From positions 12,180,322 to 12,244,321 of the forward strand of contig NC_058055.1 of assembly GCF_020085105.1 (NCBI RefSeq): DNA of 64,000 bases, written 5' to 3'. Source of the DNA: Siniperca chuatsi. Its lineage: Eukaryota; Chordata; Actinopteri; Centrarchiformes; Sinipercidae. The position numbers and the translations under genes were made by a program. Shown here in pieces: positions 24,350 to 36,545 of the stretch; the first letter of the stretch is position 1, and each line of letters begins with the position of its first letter. The notes beneath the pieces were generated by a model that saw nothing but the letters and a program-made list of their open reading frames with translations, did no database searches and was not told the origin of the DNA.

Positions 24350-25987
24350 GACAAAACACAAAATGGTAATTTCACTGAGAAAAAAAAAATCAGTTTACAT
24401 CGTGTCGTCTCTCTGGGATCCGGCCACAAAATTTCATCTACATCACATGCAATGTCCTCTAGTCCAAGGCACCGGGGAAAATATCTCCTTGAATGCCGTA
24501 TCCAGGCCTGACATGATGCCTGGTCAATATCCCCACATGCCTCCTCCATTGCCTGTAAAAGGGCTATGCGTTGATGGGGATGACGGTCATAGACCTTCCA
24601 GCGCCAGGAAGAGAAGAACTCTTCAATTGGATTCAAGAATGGAGAGTATGGGGGGAGGTTGAGTACAGTGAAGAGCGGGTGATCTGTAAACCAGTTGTGG
24701 ACCAAAGCAGCCCTATGGAAACTAACATTGTCCCATATGATGACATATGTGGTCTGCTCTGGTCTCTGAACATTAGTGAGCATGTCATGTAAGGTGTCCA
24801 GGAATGTAATAATGTGTGCAGTGTTATATGGGCCTAGGGTTGCATGATGGTGAACAACACCATTTTGACTAATAGCTGCACACAAAGTTATGTTACCACC
24901 ACGTTGTCCTGGGACATTGATTATGGCACGGTGTCCAATAATGTTCCTGCCACGTCTCCTTGTTTTAGTGAGGTTAAAACCTGCCTCATCCACAAAAAGC
25001 TGCTCATGACCCATGGCATCTGCCTCTAGCTCCATCACTCTCTGGACAAGACAAAACAAATGCAGCACAGCAGGCTCATGTACAGTACTACAGTATGCAC
25101 TTCCAGATTCAGTACCAATGATACTATAGCTTACCTGCACATAGTCATATCGCAGTTGTTTTACATGTTCACTGTTTCTTTCAAAAGGGACTCTGTAGAT
25201 TTGTTTCATTCGGATTCTGTTGCGGGCAAGTACACGACTTTATACAGAATGCTCACATTGTGTATGTTTTGGAAGGTGTTGTCATCCTCAATTATGCGCT
25301 GCTGAATTTCTCGTAGCCTTATGGAATTATTTGCAATCCACCATATTGACTATATGGGTCTCTTGTTCTGCAGTGAACATTCTTCCTCTGCCCCCAGCAT
25401 CTGGACGTCTTGCAATTCTGTAAAGTAACAATTTCAGTATTTTTACATGTATGGTATTGTTGTGTTTCGCATTAGAGTATGGCAGTGCTATAAAACTTAG
25501 TGCAAAGTGACTGTACTAACTGATTTTCATTTCGAAATGTCCTTATGATGCTTGCTACAGTGTAGCGGCTCAAGTTAGGCTGAACCCGTTGGCCAGCTTC
25601 CCTCAGGGTCATTCCATGGTTGATTACATGGTCCACTATTGTAGCTCTGATGTCATCAGTAATTCTATTTCTTACTCTTTTTACCCTTCCTCTTCCCTCT
25701 CCTCGTCCTCCTCTTCCTCTTCCTTGTCCTCTTCCTCTAACTTCACCTCCTTGTCCTTGTCGTCCTCTCCCTCTCGCTTCTTCACCTTCGTGTCCTCTTC
25801 CTCCTCCTCTTCCTCCTACTTCTTCACCTCTGCGTCCTCTTCCTCCTCCTCTTCCTCCTACTTCTTCACCTCCACGTCCTCTTCCTCCTCCTCTTCCTCC
25901 TACTTCTTCACCTCCACGTCCTCTTCCTCGGCCTCCTCTAATTCTCACTCTTCTCACTCTTCCTGCTCCCTCCATGGTACTCCACAT
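24350..25987 (-). pseudogene. Transposase of the Tc1/mariner-like element, intron-bearing, frameshifted
   Basis: Minus strand. The N-terminus (25987-25700) is glycine/arginine/glutamate-rich, built from tandem units of about 17 residues resembling GRGRGGEEVGGRGG. A helix-turn-helix region follows (ATIVDHVINHGMTLREAGQR). Downstream comes the DDE core: first Asp in LFVDEAGF, second in IIWDNVSFH, Glu in SPFLNPIEEFF, with 35 residues between the last two. Two introns are likely: GTTAGT to TTTACAG near 25528-25426, and GTAAGC to TTGTCCAG near 25134-25048. Between them the frame breaks twice, near 25345 (one extra base) and near 25250, so this copy looks inactive. Coordinates of the 3' end are approximate. 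Confidence 0.85.
25690..25985. repeat. Coding minisatellite inside the transposase
   Basis: Imperfect tandem units of roughly 51 bp (plus-strand CTTCCTCCTCCTCTTCCTCC followed by TACTTCTTCACCTC) encode the repeated glycine/arginine-rich N-terminal segment. Repeat number probably varies between copies. Confidence 0.8.
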
Positions 25988-26424
25988 GGACAGCTTACCT
26001 GTGGCTTATATATATTGCTTAGGCTGATTGCAAAGTGAACTAATTATCTAAAACAGTTTTCACATGTGACAGTGTGCCAGACAGTTGGCAAAATAGTGTA
26101 AATAATAGCCATACATGTGTATAGTTTTGCTAGGAGTGTGTTAATCATTTGGAAATTGAGTGTAAAGCAGTGAGTTGTGTTTACAGTTCCGCAAAAAGAG
26201 TGCTGTGCAGTGGATTGTACCTACAGTTTTGCAAAGTGTGTGTTACAAAATTGCAAACTGAGTGCAAAGCAGTGTTTGTGCTTTTAGTTTTGCAAACTCA
26301 GTGAGTGGTTTTGCTATAAGTATTAATAGTTTTAGAAGTTGTGCTATAAGAATCAAGGTTAGGGTTTAAGCATTCAGAAAAAACTGTAATTATAATTATT
26401 CATGAAAGGTTATGAGGAAATAAA

Positions 26425-26765
26425 ATAAGAGACGCAAAACAACTACAGAGATGTGAAACAACCACAAAAAGACACAAAACCGTATCTTACGAGACCCAAA
26501 ACAACTACAAAGAGACACAAAAAAACCACAAAGAGACGCAAAATGACTACAAAGAGACACAAAACCACAAAGAGACGCAAAACAAAAACAGAGATGCAAA
26601 ACAACCACATAGAGACAAAAAACGACTACAAAGAGATGCAAAATGACTACAAAGAGACACAAAACAACCACAAAGAGACGCAAAACAACTACAGAGACGT
26701 AAAACCCACAGAGACACAAAACGACCGCCACGTTATTTGTGGTCATTTTGTGTCTCTTTTACTCT
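26425..26765. repeat. Minisatellite, about 21-bp unit, capped by an inverted unit
   Basis: Tandem units close to ACAACTACAAAGAGACACAAA, with G/C and small-length variants, run for about 300 bp. The last part (26742-26761, GTGGTCATTTTGTGTCTCTT) is the reverse complement of a unit, so the right end can fold on the array. The long frames across it on both strands are repeat translations, not genes. Confidence 0.85.
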
Positions 26766-29700
26766 GGAGGTCTTGTTCCTTTGTAGGATGGATGGGGGGC
26801 CTTTTACATGTTGGTGCCCAGGGACCCATTGTTTTATAATCCATCCATGCCTGCAGGCTGGAGATTTCCCAACCACCAACACTCCACACTGAGCAGTGTC
26901 ACCTATACATGTGAGAACAATTAAATGTAAGTTATTCCATATTTCCTGGCCATTTATTATTTATTTATTATAAGTTTTTTTTTTGAGATAACATTTAGAA
27001 ATTTTAAATGCTGTCTAGAAAAACACATGTAAAATCAGTGCATGGAGGGATAGTTAATCTGACCCGAATCAGGATAAGTATTTTCTAGAGGACTGTGGCC
27101 ACAATAAAATGTATTTAAATCCTCAGTTAAGGAGTATGAATTCTGAGGGGGAAAAGCATTTTATATCTAAACTCTCTAATACCAAAATTCTCAGTTTTGA
27201 TTAAATTCTCAGACTTGTGAGATTAATCCCAGAATTTAAATGTTTTAAACATGGCCACAATCCCCTTCTGTGCAATATTTAATTTCCTCAAATAACATTT
27301 CTAAGAATAAAGTTGCTACATGTTGCATTATCAATTACAGTTCAGCATTTTAACTTTTAACTGCTTTGGTGAGTTTATGTGTGTTGAAAGCACCCTGCAG
27401 CATTAAATTATATCTGCACAATGGACTCATTTTAGCTTTGTTTTTATTGTGCTGTCATCCTCCCATTGCTCCCACTTCACAACACTTTGCTGACTGTTGG
27501 TGGTAAGGTGGAGGAAAAGGATGATAAATTGCTCATCTTGCCATCTCCACTTTATGCATAGAAGACATTAACTGCGTGCACAAGTTGGTGTTGTTTTGTC
27601 ACTGATGTTGGAGGGTCACATGGAAGCAGGGAGCCATCAACAGAGGCAGTTTAGTGTCGCCTCCCAGCAGCTGCCTCTGTTGCCTCCTGCTACAACCGTC
27701 TCTCTCTCCTCAAAGTTTCAATACTTTTCTTTGCTGTTTTATTTACATTTTGGAAGTATTTTAATAATTTTGTGGAATAGCCTGAAAAAAACAAAAACAG
27801 GAATTATCACATTCTATTTTTCATCTTTTTTAAATGTCTAATTTTAGAAATAAAACAGGACATTCATATTTGACTTAGTCCACATTTCTTACATGTTCAC
27901 GTGTTCTTACTTTTGATTTATAATCTTCACTCATATTATTGTGATGATTTTATAATCACAGATTTTAATAATTTGCATGTACACTATTTAAAAAAAGTCT
28001 CACCTAAAAATAGACTTTGCTGCTAGTGTGTTTTTACCTGTTTTAAACAGATAAATACAAATTTAACATTATTACAGTATTATTTTAAAGTACTTTAAAT
28101 ATTCACGAATTTGAGGATAATGAATTCTTCTGCTATTTAACATTTTCAGCGACCTTAATCTTTTTCAATATTAAAAAAACCCTGAATAATCACAAAACAT
28201 ACATTTTTGGAAATGTATTTAAATAGTTGGCAATTTTTATTCAGTGTTAATTTATAATAAATATTTGACTAAATGTTTTATCTTAAAAGATGATCTTCCA
28301 TTTCATCACTGCAAGGTTAAATCTCTAGTCTCATTTCAAAATTAAAACATTAAAGAATTAAATAAACAGTATTAAAATGATCTGAACATTATTTGGATGC
28401 AATCAGCTGTAATTATAGAGGAATATTAATATGTGAGTATATGTGATTCCTCGGGTTTACAAAGAAAGTATACTGCAGCATTAAACACAGATTCAAATTT
28501 GGGAATTAAAACAAATGATCCTCTCAAATTCATCCTCTGGTGACAATCATAGTGATGTTAATTGAAACTGAGAAGCTGATTTTCACAGATTATTTACAAT
28601 TTTGTCATTTAAAGCTGATATTGTCTGTGAATAATTATTGACTGTAACCTTTTTCTAACAAACTGAAATGATATTTCGGGTTTAACAGACACTTCAGTTG
28701 TTTGGGAGGAGTACTGATGGCAGGCATACCTTACAAATGTTATAAATGATGTGCATGTGTTTATGTATGTATGCGTGTATAAGGCAAAAGTCTAAATGTG
28801 CATGTTTTTAATCAGTCCTGGTATAAGCTCTTGAAGCACAGAAAACCGCCAGAGGCATTAAAAACATAAAAGGGAAAAGGGCAGTAATGAATTTAGAGGA
28901 AAATGGACATTAATGGTATTAGCATTACTCATGTTCCATATAACAAATTACTGGAAATTTGACAAGCACACCAAATTATCTCCTCATGCCTAACGGGAGT
29001 GTGGTGAAGTCCTCTCTACCTGCTGAGGAAAGACAATTTCTGCTCATTTTACTATTTTTAACAATAGAACCAACCCATTAAGACAAATTAATGTCATTAT
29101 CAAGTCTCTATGAAAATGACAAATACCACAGTTTCAAGCAGTTTTAGAGGCTATTGACAATAATGAAATTCGCTGTACAGGTACTGAAAAGAAACACTCC
29201 AAGTAATTATTTTCTAGTAGCTTGTTTGTCTGCCATCCGTTCATTTGCTTTCAGCTCAATTATCTGACTCTGTGAGCATGTGGAGGCGCATAGTGCTCTG
29301 CGGCCCACAGAGCGAGGGCCCTAATTGGGCAATTACCGTTCTGTTTCGGGGCTTTTAGCTCCAGTGGAGAGTGGAGGGAGACCGCGGTGTGTAAAACCAT
29401 GAGGACCTTACATGCACAAAACCACACATATACACTGTTTAAACAAAAACAAAACCCCTCGTCCTCTATACACATAACACAGACCTATACGGTGCAGTTT
29501 TAGTGCAGCTCGTGCAACAAACACTAAAAACATAAAAAGTGACAGGAGCTACAGGCCAAAACACAGTCCTTTCAGTGACACATAATGCAGGTGCAACACT
29601 GAATTATGTGTGTTAACTTTTCAAACATGTGATTATGTCACCGCATGGTAAGATATCTCATGATGTACATATGCATTTCTCCAGGTTTCCCTTTAAACAA

Positions 29701-30950
29701 CATCTCATCTGAGTAACCACCAGCTATAAATAGCTGAGAGTACTTACTGTATAACCCTGTGGAGTCTTTTTTTTGGGGGGGGGAATGAGGTAGCGGGGTT
29801 GCAGTTAGTGTATATGCAGGCACTTCCATCCTACAGGGTACGAGGGGTCAGGAAATGGTTTGATGAGTATGAAAATGATGTGAATCATATGCTATAGCCT
29901 TCACAGTTTCCTGATTGAACAGCTATGGAAGATTTTAGCCCAATGTCAAAACACCAAATGAGGGAATATCTTTCATGTTCATCCCTGCAGTTCTGATCCG
30001 CAGACTTCAAGAATGTGCCTCATGTAGGCTGAACAATAAGACATTAATAAGACATTTTTCCTTTAATCTGTCACCCATCAGTATAAGCATCTTTGACCTA
30101 TTCATTGAAAGTGAAATATGCTAAAATAGACGCTCCAGTGCAGAAGCATTCACAAGAAGGAAGAGAGCTTCTAGCCTGATTCCAGACATCTGAGTTGCTG
30201 CCCATTCCAATAACATTGGTGCTGTGCTTGTTTCCTCGATCGCAAAAACAACCGAGCAAACAGTAGAGCATTGTAGACAGGATTAAGAATGGGGATCTTC
30301 CTGTGCTAGAGCCAGAAAAACTGCTACAAAAATCAGTCAACACAAATGTACAAGTTGTTGTTAGTTGACTTACAGAAGTAACAACTCTTAAATATGCATA
30401 TTTCTTTGACTGACGTAAAAAACGTTAAGTTAGCTTCTCGTACAGCAACTGCTACCGCGTCCATGTCGACTGGAAATGATGTCTTCGGGACTGATAACGG
30501 GAACACAAAGTCTGACTGAATAATGAAGTGAAACAAAATAGCAATGAAGTCTGATTATCAGACGAGAGATTCTGTAGTTTTGTTTGCATTACTCCAATTT
30601 CTAAAATATTCAGCTGGAAATGTCATTAGTGGCTCCTGAGCTGGAATAAAAAGGATTTAACAGACTTTTATTCGATTTAACTTTCGATTTGATATTTTTC
30701 AATTAAATATTATAAGTAGTATGAATATGCAGTGTGATATTATCAAACTACATTCTGCTATGGCACGCCTCATGCTCTGGACTTGTGTTTATACAGATGT
30801 TGATGATGTTTGTGACACAGACTGTAGTAATGTGCAAAAACAGGAGCAAATTCGAGACTTCTAAACCTGTGAGATAAAAGTTGGCACCCCGACCCCCCTT
30901 CTCTCCCCATCTCACCCTCCTCCTCACTAATTTTCATATTATCCCTGTGC
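26766..30950. other. Non-coding interval; one possible regulatory patch
   Basis: Mostly AT-rich with no recognised gene. The patch at about 28960-29400 is more complex (CACCAAATTATCTCC, AGACAAATTAATGTCATTATC, GGGCCCTAATTGGGCAATTAC) and could be a conserved non-coding element. A poly-T/G tract lies at 29768-29783. Confidence 0.35.
28960..29400. promoter_or_regulatory. Candidate regulatory block in the gene desert
   Basis: Non-repetitive, compositionally mixed sequence with several TAAT/ATTA cores, including paired AATTG/CAATT words around 29310-29335, flanked by plain AT-rich DNA. No open frame of interest. Inference from texture only. Confidence 0.25.
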
Positions 30951-31009
30951 TGTGTGCTCTCCCCCTCACTTTAACATTCTGTCACGCGCTCCCTGGATCA
31001 TGTAGCTTG

Positions 31010-31395
31010 TGTTAATTAAACCCTCTTTCAGATCATTTCCTTGCTCAAGTGGCCTCAGTGCAGCACCCATTAGGCAGAAAGCTCTGTTATCTGGATTTCC
31101 AAATGTAGCTCAACATTTATTAAAGTGAAATTCATCCAGTAATTGTCCGCCTCGGTATGCCCCATGTCTCCCTCTTACCTCCAGGGCCACCTGCTCAGAG
31201 ACACCTCCAACTATTTACCAGCATGACGCAGGGTAATTAGACCTCTCTGACCCCGTCCACTAAGAGCCTGGTAATTGCGTTAATAAAAAAATTAACAGCA
31301 GCAGCATGAGGATCATTATGTAAAAATACCCGGTAATGAAGCATTAGCCTTGATTTTATTTGGATTAAAAACAGCTATAGGTATTTAAAGGTTAC
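31010..31395. promoter_or_regulatory. Candidate regulatory block containing half of an inverted duplication
   Basis: Complex sequence with many homeodomain cores (GTGTTAATTAAACC, CAGTAATTGTCC, GGGTAATTAGACC, GGTAATTGCGTTAATAA). Its right end (31304-31390) recurs in inverted, diverged form at 33205-33299. The texture suits a conserved developmental enhancer. Conservation was not tested. Confidence 0.35.
31304..31390 (+). repeat. Inverted duplicate, copy 1
   Basis: Shares GAGGATCATTATGTA, AAGCATTAG, TTGATTTTAT and AACAGCTATAGGTATTTA, in order, with the reverse complement of 33205-33299. Identity is high apart from small indels. No known mobile-element ends are seen. Confidence 0.8.
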
Positions 31396-31631
31396 AGTGT
31401 CTGCTAAAACAATATCTTTTCATTAAATAGCTGTGTAACTAAAGAGCAGATGAGGTGAGATTTTAGCAAAGATATTTAAGATTTCCACCCAACTCTACCA
31501 CAATGTTACTATTTCATGTGAAAGCCTTTTTCCACATGGATGAGGTATAGTTATTTTACTGCACCCTGCAATGCTTTATCTTCCACAGTGGCAGAAAGCA
31601 GGCAGCATACATGCAGATTAGCTATTAACAA

Positions 31632-31995
31632 TTAAAAGGGATAGTTCAGATATTTTGACACAAGGTGTTATCGGTTGCTTAGTGATAATGATGCATGTAT
31701 AACAAGCTAAGACTACAAACGCCTGGCGAACCATCCTACCAGTGGATTATCAGAGAAAAATAAAAAGCAGCAAACAAGGCGAAGCCAACTGTTTCTACTG
31801 TCAACTTATTGTGATTAAGTGTTTCTCAGCATCAGGTGGAGTCAGGGGAGGAAGAGATCCATTCATATCAGATGTGGAGGCGGAGGCAGGGGAGGCCATT
31901 CCTGAACGGGCAGGGTGCATCGATCAACACAGTTTGGTTATCAAAAGCATCCACTTTATTTTCTTGAAGAAATATGATCTAACCTGCACCACATT
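31632..31995. mobile_element. Possible TTAA MITE fragment
   Basis: TTAA followed by AAGGGATAGTTCAGATATTTTG resembles the left end of TTAA-targeting fish MITEs. No matching right end was found and the extent is a guess. The 99-codon frame at 31742 has no recognisable domain. Confidence 0.3.
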
Positions 31996-33204
31996 ATCCA
32001 GTCTACAAAACCTCATACAGTGTCATCAGCCCATGTTTTAGAATGATTGAATAAAATCACTTCCTATTGTGAGAGCACCCTTTATCTACCCTCAGTGTCA
32101 AATTGTGGAACCAGCTTTATGTCCATGTTAGGTTTCACATACTCAGGAATTTGTTGATATTCTCAGCTGTTTTCTCACTATATCAACAAGGGGGTCTTGG
32201 ATGGTAATAAGCAGTGCAGTTGGGGCTGTTCTCATTATGTACAGCAAAGAGTATTATCATGGACGGATGTAACTGCGGGTTTAGTGGTGTTGGATGTAAC
32301 TACTTGGTATTTATTCAACTTATTATCAGTGAACTTTGATGGATAATGATCTGCTGTGTGGAAACATTTTTGAGGACTATAACGTCATTATTTTATCAGA
32401 GCCACTAAGACAATATGGTGCATTTATCATGCTTAGTGATAGAAGTTATTTTGATTATTTCACTTTAGTGCTATTTATTTCTAAACATAATCCGAGTTAA
32501 GATCAGATGGTGTCATAAAACACTGTAAATCTAAATATTTTATGCCACCCTGGAATTACAGTAATAATCAAGGCATCCTAATACATATTGTCACAGAAAC
32601 ACAAGTTTCTCACTAGTTGTATTAAGTGTGTATGAATGATCAAACTATCAAGTTTGATCAACACTACATTAACTTGCCAGACATAGATACTGTATGCCAA
32701 GAGATGTTTTAAGATAATCATCTATATAGTGACATCCTATGGGCAAATAGTGCAACTGCAGTTATTCAGTGAAAAACCTGATTACTGACAGAATGACAGC
32801 CTGTTAAACTATTAACCTAATAACTCCTCACTGATATACTGTTTTGATCTGTTACACTTTTGACTGCACTTCAAATCTGTTATTAAAATATTGGAGCAAC
32901 AAAAAGCTATGCAGAGTTCTGTCAAACCTACTAAAGCATTACGATAAATTCTAGCCAACTTTCTCAGAATAAGCTGTTGGTCATTTACAAGTCTGGTTTT
33001 ATTAACACATTGTGATAGAAATCTCCTCTTTGAGTGTGCACTCGCTACGTTAAGATCAGTCTTCACAAGACTAAGCTGCATGTCCTCCTGGTTAAATCCT
33101 GTTGTTTGCATGACCATCTGAGGTCTCTGAGAGGTTCAGCTGGGACACGACCAACTTTAAGTGAAACTTTCTTTAAATACCTCGTAATGAAGCATACCTG
33201 TAGC
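31996..33204. other. Non-coding, nothing recognised
   Basis: AT-rich DNA with no supported feature. A 101-codon minus-strand frame at 32812-33117 has no domain I can recognise. Confidence 0.4.
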
Positions 33205-33299
33205 TAAATACCTATAGCTGTTTTTTTTAAATCCAGATAAAATCAAGACTAATGCTTTATTAGCATATGAAGGTATTTGTACATAATGATCCTCACACT
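33205..33299 (-). repeat. Inverted duplicate, copy 2
   Basis: Reverse complement matches 31304-31390 with a short insertion and a longer A run. Similarity stops abruptly on both sides. Confidence 0.8.
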
Positions 33300-33438
33300 T
33301 CATTTAACATCATTCCTGCATTCCTGTGGTTTCTCACATCAAACTGAAAACCCCAGTGCTCCTTCATCAATGCTCCAACCAGGACTGTTTTTTCCCTCTA
33401 TTCAAATCAACACAGTCATTCACTATCTTCTGTCATCT

Positions 33439-33458
33439 TATATATATATATATCTATA

Positions 33459-33508
<50 letters not shown>
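33439..33508. repeat. (TA)n microsatellite with ATC interruptions
   Basis: About 60 bp of TA dinucleotide with two TCTA interruptions, ending in a short CA run. Confidence 0.95.
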
Positions 33509-33582
33509 TGTATATATTTGGTCTCGCTTTCTCTCACACTCAGTCATAAGGGGGAACCCTGCTGCCTGCTGACTAGAACAGA

Positions 33583-34165
33583 AATTTAAAGTCTTTACAT
33601 TGGTCGCCTGTCTTCATTCAGTTTCCATGTTGATTTTAAAATTATATTAATAGTTTATAACATGCTTAATAGTCTTGCACCAGCCTATCTGTCTGACAAG
33701 CTTGCAATGTATGAACCACGATGGCCCCTCTGGTCCCCCAGCGCGAGTTGCTCCAAAAAGCAGGACACAAACTTTGGTGAGGCAGCTTTTAGTTTTTATG
33801 CTCCAAACCGGAGGGTCTTGAGATTAGCAGAAAGTGTTAATATCAGTAAACGTGAACTTAAAAACCTACTTCTTTAGTTTGGCTTTTGATTAGAATGTAA
33901 TAATTTATGGCCATTATTAAATTTCTTTTTATTATTGTTTTATTGTATCCTTGTTTTAAATGTTTTTATTGCCATTTATTCATGTTTTTATTGTCTTTTA
34001 CTATTTCACATTCATCATTTCTTTTTTTCTTGTGCATTAGCCTCAAATTGATTTACTGTTCATATTTGTACTGCCTTATTATCAGCTTGTCATTCGCCTG
34101 TAAAGCACTTTGAATTGCACTAACCTGTATGAAAGGTGCTATACAAATAATGATTGATTGACTGA
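33583..34165 (+). mobile_element. LINE 3' end (L2/CR1-like remnant)
   Basis: Broken plus-strand frames read SLHWSPV, then LAPAYLSDKLAMYEP, then NRRVLRLAESVNISKREL and KNLL. This is the order found at the C-terminus of L2-like reverse-transcriptase proteins (LHWLPV..., APSYLS..., ...LK..L). It is followed by an AT-rich 3' UTR with TGTAAAGCACTTTGAATTGC and GGTGCTATACAAATAATGAT, then an ATTG-rich tail. Stops and frameshifts show it is dead, and the 5' portion is missing as usual for LINEs. Confidence 0.75.
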
Positions 34166-35930
34166 TGTTTTTGTTCAGTCCATCGCTAGGACACAATGGC
34201 TCTTTGTTGGTGTTGTTAAAGTAACAAAACGTGCATATCTGCAATATGTCATTAAAGATCTGGTGATGACTTAATGTATAAATTTATAAACCTTGCTACA
34301 GTAGCCATAAACAAAAAGTTCAAGTCCACAAACCCAATGAAATAGCTATAAAGATGCACTGTCCAGCATCCTTGTAGAAATATTGAATCATAAATTTGCA
34401 TTAAAAAGTGTTGTCAGTTACCATTTGCCTACCCTCGATAACCTTTTTGGGTTTTTTTTTTCACATTCAATGGCTTTCAATGCCTAATTATTGAACAAAA
34501 ACTGCCAAATTTTTCAGTTCAGTTTCAATTTATTTATGTATCCTTACCAGCTGTGAACAATTTAAATATCTTGTAAAATCCCACAGAAAGCCAGCAGCTG
34601 AAGTTACAGAAAAGATTAATGTGAGATCAATGACAATTAGTTTCTCATTTTGTCTGCTGTAAATGTATCTCTTTTTATGTGCATCTTTGTTGAGCAAAAG
34701 CGCTGCTCCCTGTTCAGTTTCTTTGGTTAAATAGAGAGCCTGGCCGTGGCCTTGCTCATTACCAACTGGCCCTGTTAGTATTTACAGCATCACGGCCGGT
34801 TGACCTCACAGTATTCACAGCTTCACACCTCACACCCATTCACTGTTAGAAAATAAACACAGGCTGCATTGGCCCCCCAAAAGAAGCGTTTCCTCTGAAA
34901 AGACACCGAAGGTTTTGTGGCTTGACTCAACTTTTTTGTTGGTCTGTTGCAACAATGTGGGATGCTGCACAAGGAAGCAGAATCCAAACGCTAATTAGGA
35001 AATGAGAAACATCGCCTTTCCCATCTTGAATGCTCTTTTTATTTCTGATCGGTCAACCATGCACAATCATCCACCTGCTACCTCTATGATGGACATTTCT
35101 TTTTTCAGATTCTTCCTAAAAGAATTTAAATGGGTTTTCAAAAATGTGCACTTTGTGTCCAACAACATGGAAAGCACTGCCAGGCCACTGGGGTGCTGGA
35201 CTGTTGTGTTTGGCGGCCTTGATGACCAAATTAAAAGCTTACAGACAATTACACAATCTAAATAAGTCTAGACAATTTGGAATTGATACAGAACATGGAA
35301 CAAAGGCATAATTATGCTTTCAGTCTAACATTTGAAAATAACTCAGAAGTAATCCATGTATGCTATGATTAAAGTATCAGAGACCCTGTTAATAAAGAAA
35401 CAAAAACATTTGGAGGTCAACAAATAAAAAAGATAATGTGAAATTGAAAATATTCTGATGCTATCTGAGCCTCAAATCAAACATCTCTACAAGCTCCAAC
35501 CTGCTTTTTATACAAACTATGGAGCAAAAATATGAGGAGAAAATTAGTGAGAAGACACCTGTGTGATGAGCAGGTGATGGTGCTTTTTATAAAGCAGTTG
35601 TTTTAAGACACTCCACTCCACTGCTTGACACTGACGTTAAAGCCGCAGAAGAAAGCAAAGATTAGACTACCTTTGTGCCAAGCAACATTAAACATATTAA
35701 TCTTTTGCTGTTCAGTTGACTGTGAAATCTTTTGAATCGCTGTTTCTAAAGACCACTGAGTGAAGCTTGTCATTTAACCCAACTCATGGAAAGTTTACTG
35801 ACATTTGGAGTTTGGTAACAGTGACACAATTGCAGCCCAGTGTTTTACAATCAACTTTAAATCATTAAATAAGATACAGTTTTTAAATGTTTGTATTTCA
35901 AAACATCTAAGTTAAGCTAACTAAACAACA
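34166..35930. other. Non-coding, nothing recognised
   Basis: No supported gene or mobile element. Short frames only. Confidence 0.4.
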
Positions 35931-36545
35931 ATGGCCTCTTCATTCATGCCTCTAGAGGGGATTTTCCTTTGAAGGCCAGGCTGAGAGAAACAATTCTGTC
36001 AGAGCCCCAGCCTCTCCGAAAGCCTACAAAGGCCCATTGCTGAAAGGACAAGGAGTTCTGAGAAATAATAGAAAAGCAAATGTTGAGAAATGAGAGCTTA
36101 GAATACTAGAAAATGTTATAGAATCTGTAAGGATAGTATTAAATGCAATTCCCAGGAGAGAACATGAAAACAAAGGCTAGCGGAGAGGGGTATCAGCTGA
36201 GGTCAAATTGTGTCAACCTGAGTTACGTTCAGATGAGCGCACTGAAGTTGACCTGTGTACCAAGTGTAAGCCTGCACCGGCCTGTTTAAAAAGCCCGCTT
36301 TCATTCCAGTTCCTTGATGTCATTATATCTCCAGTGGGCCATATGCCTATAGTTGACAGCCTCCAAGTTTGACAACATTATTTTTTCTCAGCCACCCATT
36401 GGTGAAAGCATCCCGAAATCGGCTGCATTTGTGAAATGGCACGTTTGTGATGTGGCAACAAATTAGGCCATTCATAAAGTCGGAACAATGACAAGAATTC
36501 CAGTGTTTGGATTATAACTTTCAAAGGCCTGTTTCAACGAAAGAG
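35930..36545. promoter_or_regulatory. Candidate regulatory block in the gene desert
   Basis: A long run of balanced, unrepetitive sequence (for example AAGTTGACCTGTGTACC, CAACAAATTAGGCCATTC, GGCCATATGCC) with no coding signal, bordered by AT-rich DNA. It is among the more enhancer-like parts of the desert. Inference only. Confidence 0.3.

Larger units (their letters stand above)
23951..26386 (-). mobile_element. Tc1/mariner-IS630-like transposon, 2436 bp, decayed
   Basis: Terminal inverted repeats CAGTTTTTTCTAATTGCTT (left) and its near-complement ending at 26386 (two mismatches in 19) are flanked by TA at 23949-23950 and 26387-26388. The interior encodes a transposase on the minus strand (see the pseudogene entry). 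Ends, TA duplication and a DDE transposase agree, so the boundaries are well supported. Confidence 0.92.

Noticed and set aside
25589..26038. Serine- and proline-rich plus-strand frames
   Set aside because: Antisense to the glycine/arginine-rich minisatellite of the transposase.
26396..26839. 116- and 128-codon frames on opposite strands
   Set aside because: Both are repeat translations of the 21-bp minisatellite.
33277..33589. Frames with isoleucine/tyrosine runs
   Set aside because: They read through the TA microsatellite.
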